From contig NZ_JABAGQ010000007.1 of NCBI RefSeq assembly GCF_012844225.1, positions 155,249-219,248 of the forward strand: a stretch of 64,000 nt of DNA. The letters run 5' to 3'. Both the position numbers and the translations under genes were made by a program. Shown piece after piece: positions 61,146 to 64,000 of the stretch. Origin of the DNA: Rhodococcus sp. 105337. Lineage in GTDB: Bacteria; Actinomycetota; Actinomycetes; Mycobacteriales; Mycobacteriaceae. The first letter of the stretch is position 1. Every line of letters starts with the position of its first letter. Below the pieces are notes generated by a model that saw only the letters and a program-made list of their open reading frames with translations, was not told where the DNA came from and ran no database searches.

Positions 61146-62597
61146 TTACCGGAGCGCGATGTATTTCGTCTCGAGGTATTCCTCGATACCTTCGGTCCCG
61201 CCTTCGCGGCCGATGCCGGACGCCTTGATCCCGCCGAACGGTGCGGCGACATCCGACACCACTCCCCGGTTGACGCCGACGATGCCCGATTCCAGTGCAT
61301 CCGACACCCGGAGCGCCCGATCCAGATCGTGCGTGAAGATGTACGCCGCCAGCCCGTACTCGGTGTCGTTGGCTGCGGCGACGGCCTCGTCCTCCGTGTC
61401 GAAACCGGTGACGGCGGCGACCGGCCCGAAGACCTCTTCCCGCAGGATGCGAGCAGTACGCGGCACGTCGTCGAGCACCGTGGCCGGATAGAACCAGCCC
61501 GGGCCCTCCGGGGTCTCGCCGCCGAGTCGCACCGTCGCGCCTCCCGCAACCGCGTCTTCGACCAGTTCGATCACCGTCTTCTTCTGGTTCTCGTTGATCA
61601 GCGGCCCGAGGGTCGTGTCGGGATCGGTCCCCGGCCCTTGCTTGTACGACGCCATGCGTTCGGTGAGCTTGGTGACGAATTCCTCCCGGACGGAGTTCGC
61701 GACGTGGAACCTGTTCGCGGCCGTGCACGCCTCACCGCCGTTCCGCAGTTTGGCCGCAACCGCACCCTCGACCGCTTCATCGAGGTCGGCGTCGTCGAAC
61801 ACGACGAACGGTGCGTTTCCGCCGAGTTCCAGGGAGGTGCGCAGGAGCGACCGGCCGGCGGTCTGCGCGAGCGACCGTCCTACCGCCGTCGATCCGGTGA
61901 AGGTGAGTTTGCGCAGCCGCGGATCCTCGAGCAGGGGGCCGGTCACATCCCCGGCGTGGGACGTCGGCAGCACCGACAACACGCCTGCGGGCAGACCGGC
62001 TTCGGCGAAGAACTGGGCAAGCATCAGCAGGGTCAGCGGCGTCTCCGACGCAGGCTTGACGAGCATCGTGCACCCCGCGGCCAGAGCGGGGGCGATCTTG
62101 CGGGTACCCATCGCGAGAGGGAAGTTCCACGGCGTGATCGCAAGGCACGGGCCGACCGGTTGCTTCGTGACGAGAATGCGGCCGTTGCCCGCCGGGGCGG
62201 GGGTGTAGCGGCCGGCGATCCGCACTGCTTCCTCGGAGAACCATCGCAGGAACTCGGTGCCGTACGCGACTTCGGACCTGCTCTCGGGCAATGCTTTACC
62301 CATTTCGAGGGTCATGAGCAGCGCGACGTCGTCGGCGCGTTCGCTGATCTTCGCCCACACCGCGCGAAGAAGTTCTGCTCGCTCACGCGGAGGCGTCGCG
62401 GCCCAGTCGCGGCCTGCGGTCACCGCAGCATCCAGGGCGCGCATGGCGTCGTCGGGAGTGGCGTCGGCCACCTCGGCCAGAACGTCACCCGTGGCGGGGT
62501 TGTGGACGGGAAAGGTCGCTCGATTTCCGGCAGGCACCCACTCGCCACCGAGAAAGAGGTCGGTGGGCACGGACCGGATCAGTTCTGATGTGTCCAT
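61146..62597 (-). CDS. gabD: NAD(P)-dependent succinate-semialdehyde-type dehydrogenase
   Basis: Aldehyde dehydrogenase of 483 residues. Motifs: [20 protein letters not shown] (cofactor), [12 protein letters not shown], the general base in [20 protein letters not shown], and the catalytic Cys in [14 protein letters not shown]. Then [20 protein letters not shown] and [11 protein letters not shown]. It is closest to succinate-semialdehyde dehydrogenases (GabD). The ATG at 62597 is used; the frame upstream, antisense to pgi, is Arg/His-rich noise. Divergent from pgi (78 bases between starts). Confidence 0.92.
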   Translation of the reverse strand: MDTSELIRSVPTDLFLGGEWVPAGNRATFPVHNPATGDVLAEVADATPDDAMRALDAAVTAGRDWAATPPRERAELLRAVWAKISERADDVALLMTLEMGKALPESRSEVAYGTEFLRWFSEEAVRIAGRYTPAPAGNGRILVTKQPVGPCLAITPWNFPLAMGTRKIAPALAAGCTMLVKPASETPLTLLMLAQFFAEAGLPAGVLSVLPTSHAGDVTGPLLEDPRLRKLTFTGSTAVGRSLAQTAGRSLLRTSLELGGNAPFVVFDDADLDEAVEGAVAAKLRNGGEACTAANRFHVANSVREEFVTKLTERMASYKQGPGTDPDTTLGPLINENQKKTVIELVEDAVAGGATVRLGGETPEGPGWFYPATVLDDVPRTARILREEVFGPVAAVTGFDTEDEAVAAANDTEYGLAAYIFTHDLDRALRVSDALESGIVGVNRGVVSDVAAPFGGIKASGIGREGGTEGIEEYLETKYIALR

Positions 62598-62675
62598 GAA
62601 CCCCATCATGCGCGTCCCGCGCCGCGGAGGGTGCAAACCCGGCGGTTCGGGGAGGTGGACACTACTGTCGATCGC

Positions 62676-64000
62676 ATGAGCGACGTGACCCGATCCACCC
62701 CGTGGCAGAAGTTGGTCGATCATCGCGCGGAGGTCGAGGGGATGCATCTGCGGGAGATGTTCGCCGCCGATCCCGGCCGCGCCGACGCGATGACCGCTGC
62801 CGCCGGGGATCTGGTGGTCGACTACAGCAAACACCGGGTCACCGCCCGCACCATGGAGTTGCTGCTCGATCTGGCCCGGGCGGTCGGGCTCGAGGCGGCC
62901 CGCGAGGCGATGTTCACCGGCGAGCATGTCAACGTCACCGAGGACCGGGCGGTGCTGCACACCGCGTTGCGGTTGCCGCGGTCGGCGCGGTTGGTTGTCG
63001 ACGGGCGTGAGGTCGTCGCCGATGTTCACGAGGTGCTCGACGCGATGGGGGAGTTCACCGATCGGGTGCGTGACGGCCGGTGGCGGGGGGCGACCGGGGA
63101 GAAGATCACCACGGTGGTCAACATCGGGATCGGGGGGTCGGATCTGGGGCCGGTGATGGTGACGCGGGCGTTGCGGCACTATCACGACGGTCCGCAGGTG
63201 CGGTTCGTGTCGAATGTGGATCCGGCGGATCTGACCGGGGTGCTGGCGGGGCTGGATCCGGCGTCGACGTTGTTCGTGGTGGCGTCGAAGACGTTCTCCA
63301 CGCTCGAGACGTTGTGCAATGCGACGGCGGCGCGGCGGTGGGTGGTGGCGGCGCTCGGTGAGGAGGCGGTGGCGGCGCATTTCGTGGCGGTGTCGACGCA
63401 TGCGGAGCGGGTGGCGCAGTTCGGGATCGATCCGGTGAACATGTTCGGGTTCTGGGAGTGGGTGGGGGGCCGGTATTCGGTGGATTCGGCGATCGGGTTG
63501 GCGGTGATGTGTGCGGTCGGGCGGGAGCGGTTCGGGGAGTTGCTGGCGGGGTTCCGGGTGATCGATGAGCATTTCCGGTCGGTGCCGCTCGAGCGCAATG
63601 TTCCGGTGTTGTTGGGGTTGTTGGGGGTGTGGAACACGTCGGTGTTGGGGGCGCAGTCGCGGGTGGTGTTGCCGTATGCGAATGATCTGGTGCGGTTTCC
63701 GGCGTATCTGCAGCAGTTGGCGATGGAGTCGAACGGTAAGTCGGTGCGGGTGGACGGGTCGGCGGTGTCGTGTCGGACGGGGGAGATTTTTTGGGGGGAG
63801 CCGGGGACGAACGGGCAGCACGCGTTTTTTCAGTTGTTGCATCAGGGGACGCATCTGGTGCCGGCGGATTTCATCGGGTTCGGTCGGTCGACCGATGATC
63901 TGCCGACCGTGGGTGGGTCGGGATCGATGCATGAGGTGTTGATGGCGAACATGTTTGCGCAGGCGAAGGTGTTGGCGTTCGGGAAGTCGGCGGCGGAGCT
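62676..64000 (+). CDS. pgi: Glucose-6-phosphate isomerase (partial, runs off the window)
   Basis: Interconverts glucose-6-phosphate and fructose-6-phosphate. The first 441 codons are present, without a stop, so the gene continues past 64000. Visible: [20 protein letters not shown] at the start, [22 protein letters not shown] (sugar-phosphate site), [25 protein letters not shown] and [15 protein letters not shown] (family signature). Codon use changes inside the gene: C-ending codons dominate the first 90-100 codons, then nearly all third positions are G or T. The ATG follows GGAGG only loosely. Confidence 0.95.
   Translation, partial: MSDVTRSTPWQKLVDHRAEVEGMHLREMFAADPGRADAMTAAAGDLVVDYSKHRVTARTMELLLDLARAVGLEAAREAMFTGEHVNVTEDRAVLHTALRLPRSARLVVDGREVVADVHEVLDAMGEFTDRVRDGRWRGATGEKITTVVNIGIGGSDLGPVMVTRALRHYHDGPQVRFVSNVDPADLTGVLAGLDPASTLFVVASKTFSTLETLCNATAARRWVVAALGEEAVAAHFVAVSTHAERVAQFGIDPVNMFGFWEWVGGRYSVDSAIGLAVMCAVGRERFGELLAGFRVIDEHFRSVPLERNVPVLLGLLGVWNTSVLGAQSRVVLPYANDLVRFPAYLQQLAMESNGKSVRVDGSAVSCRTGEIFWGEPGTNGQHAFFQLLHQGTHLVPADFIGFGRSTDDLPTVGGSGSMHEVLMANMFAQAKVLAFGKSAAE

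Noticed and set aside
62598..63932. Upstream extension of the aldehyde dehydrogenase frame
   Set aside because: Pro/His/Arg-rich translation antisense to pgi; a normal ATG start exists at 62597.

Overview
The window is a high-GC (roughly two thirds G+C) actinobacterial chromosome segment, most probably from Rhodococcus. The evidence is mycolata-type content (two MspA porins, a Glp/GlpR divisome pair, the PerM and Rv0954-type membrane proteins) and a gene order that follows, with insertions, the Mycobacterium tuberculosis stretch Rv1003-Rv0946c. Genus is an inference from gene content; species cannot be told.

Layout. 1-14.4 kb: an ECF41 sigma factor, pabB, a 1323-residue HTH-STAND-WD40 protein, an alanine/Na+ symporter, rsmI and the protein mannosyltransferase pmt (divergent), a YbjN-like protein, a BCCT osmolyte transporter, a GntR regulator, a first mscL and an ArsC-like reductase. 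14.4-21.2 kb: arginine deiminase, then a nitrobindin-type gene whose 3' end occurs twice about 4 kb apart. The segment between the copies is an accessory insert of lower GC with a TcmP (three-Cys-motif partner) gene, a broken IS256-family element and a DUF5131 (phage Gp37/Gp68, three-Cys-motif) gene. This is the only clearly foreign block and the best candidate for a poorly described system. 21.2-31 kb: a 51-residue protein, a DHFR/RibD-like reductase, tRNA-Ala(CGC), glpR, rimJ, glp, galU, then fthC, fmdB, a SAF-domain protein, a second mscL and two tandem MspA porins. 31-35.7 kb: the envelope-stress block mprA-mprB-pepD-moaB2, divergent from a cysteine-free ribosomal protein S18 gene.

35.7-48.7 kb: AEC permease, an asymmetric two-subunit ABC exporter, a lipoprotein, an MFS permease, a MoxR-AAA/VWA pair, a GAF-ANTAR gene split by a frameshift in a G7 run, an alpha/beta hydrolase, and a structured leader followed by a small protein. 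48.7-64 kb: purN-purH, perM, an Rv0954-like protein, an IMPACT/YigZ protein, sucC-sucD, an M23 peptidase, the helicase pcrA/uvrD1, chorismate mutase, a succinate-semialdehyde-type dehydrogenase and the start of pgi, which runs off the right edge.

Most genes are core metabolism (purines, TCA cycle, folate, chorismate) and envelope physiology (porins, mechanosensitive channels, mannosylation, MprAB/PepD stress response, Glp-GlpR division scaffold). Translational coupling (ATGA, GTGA or TGATG overlaps) links mprA-mprB, the ABC pair, glp-rimJ and MoxR-VWA. No CRISPR array, rRNA, integrase or intact mobile element was seen.
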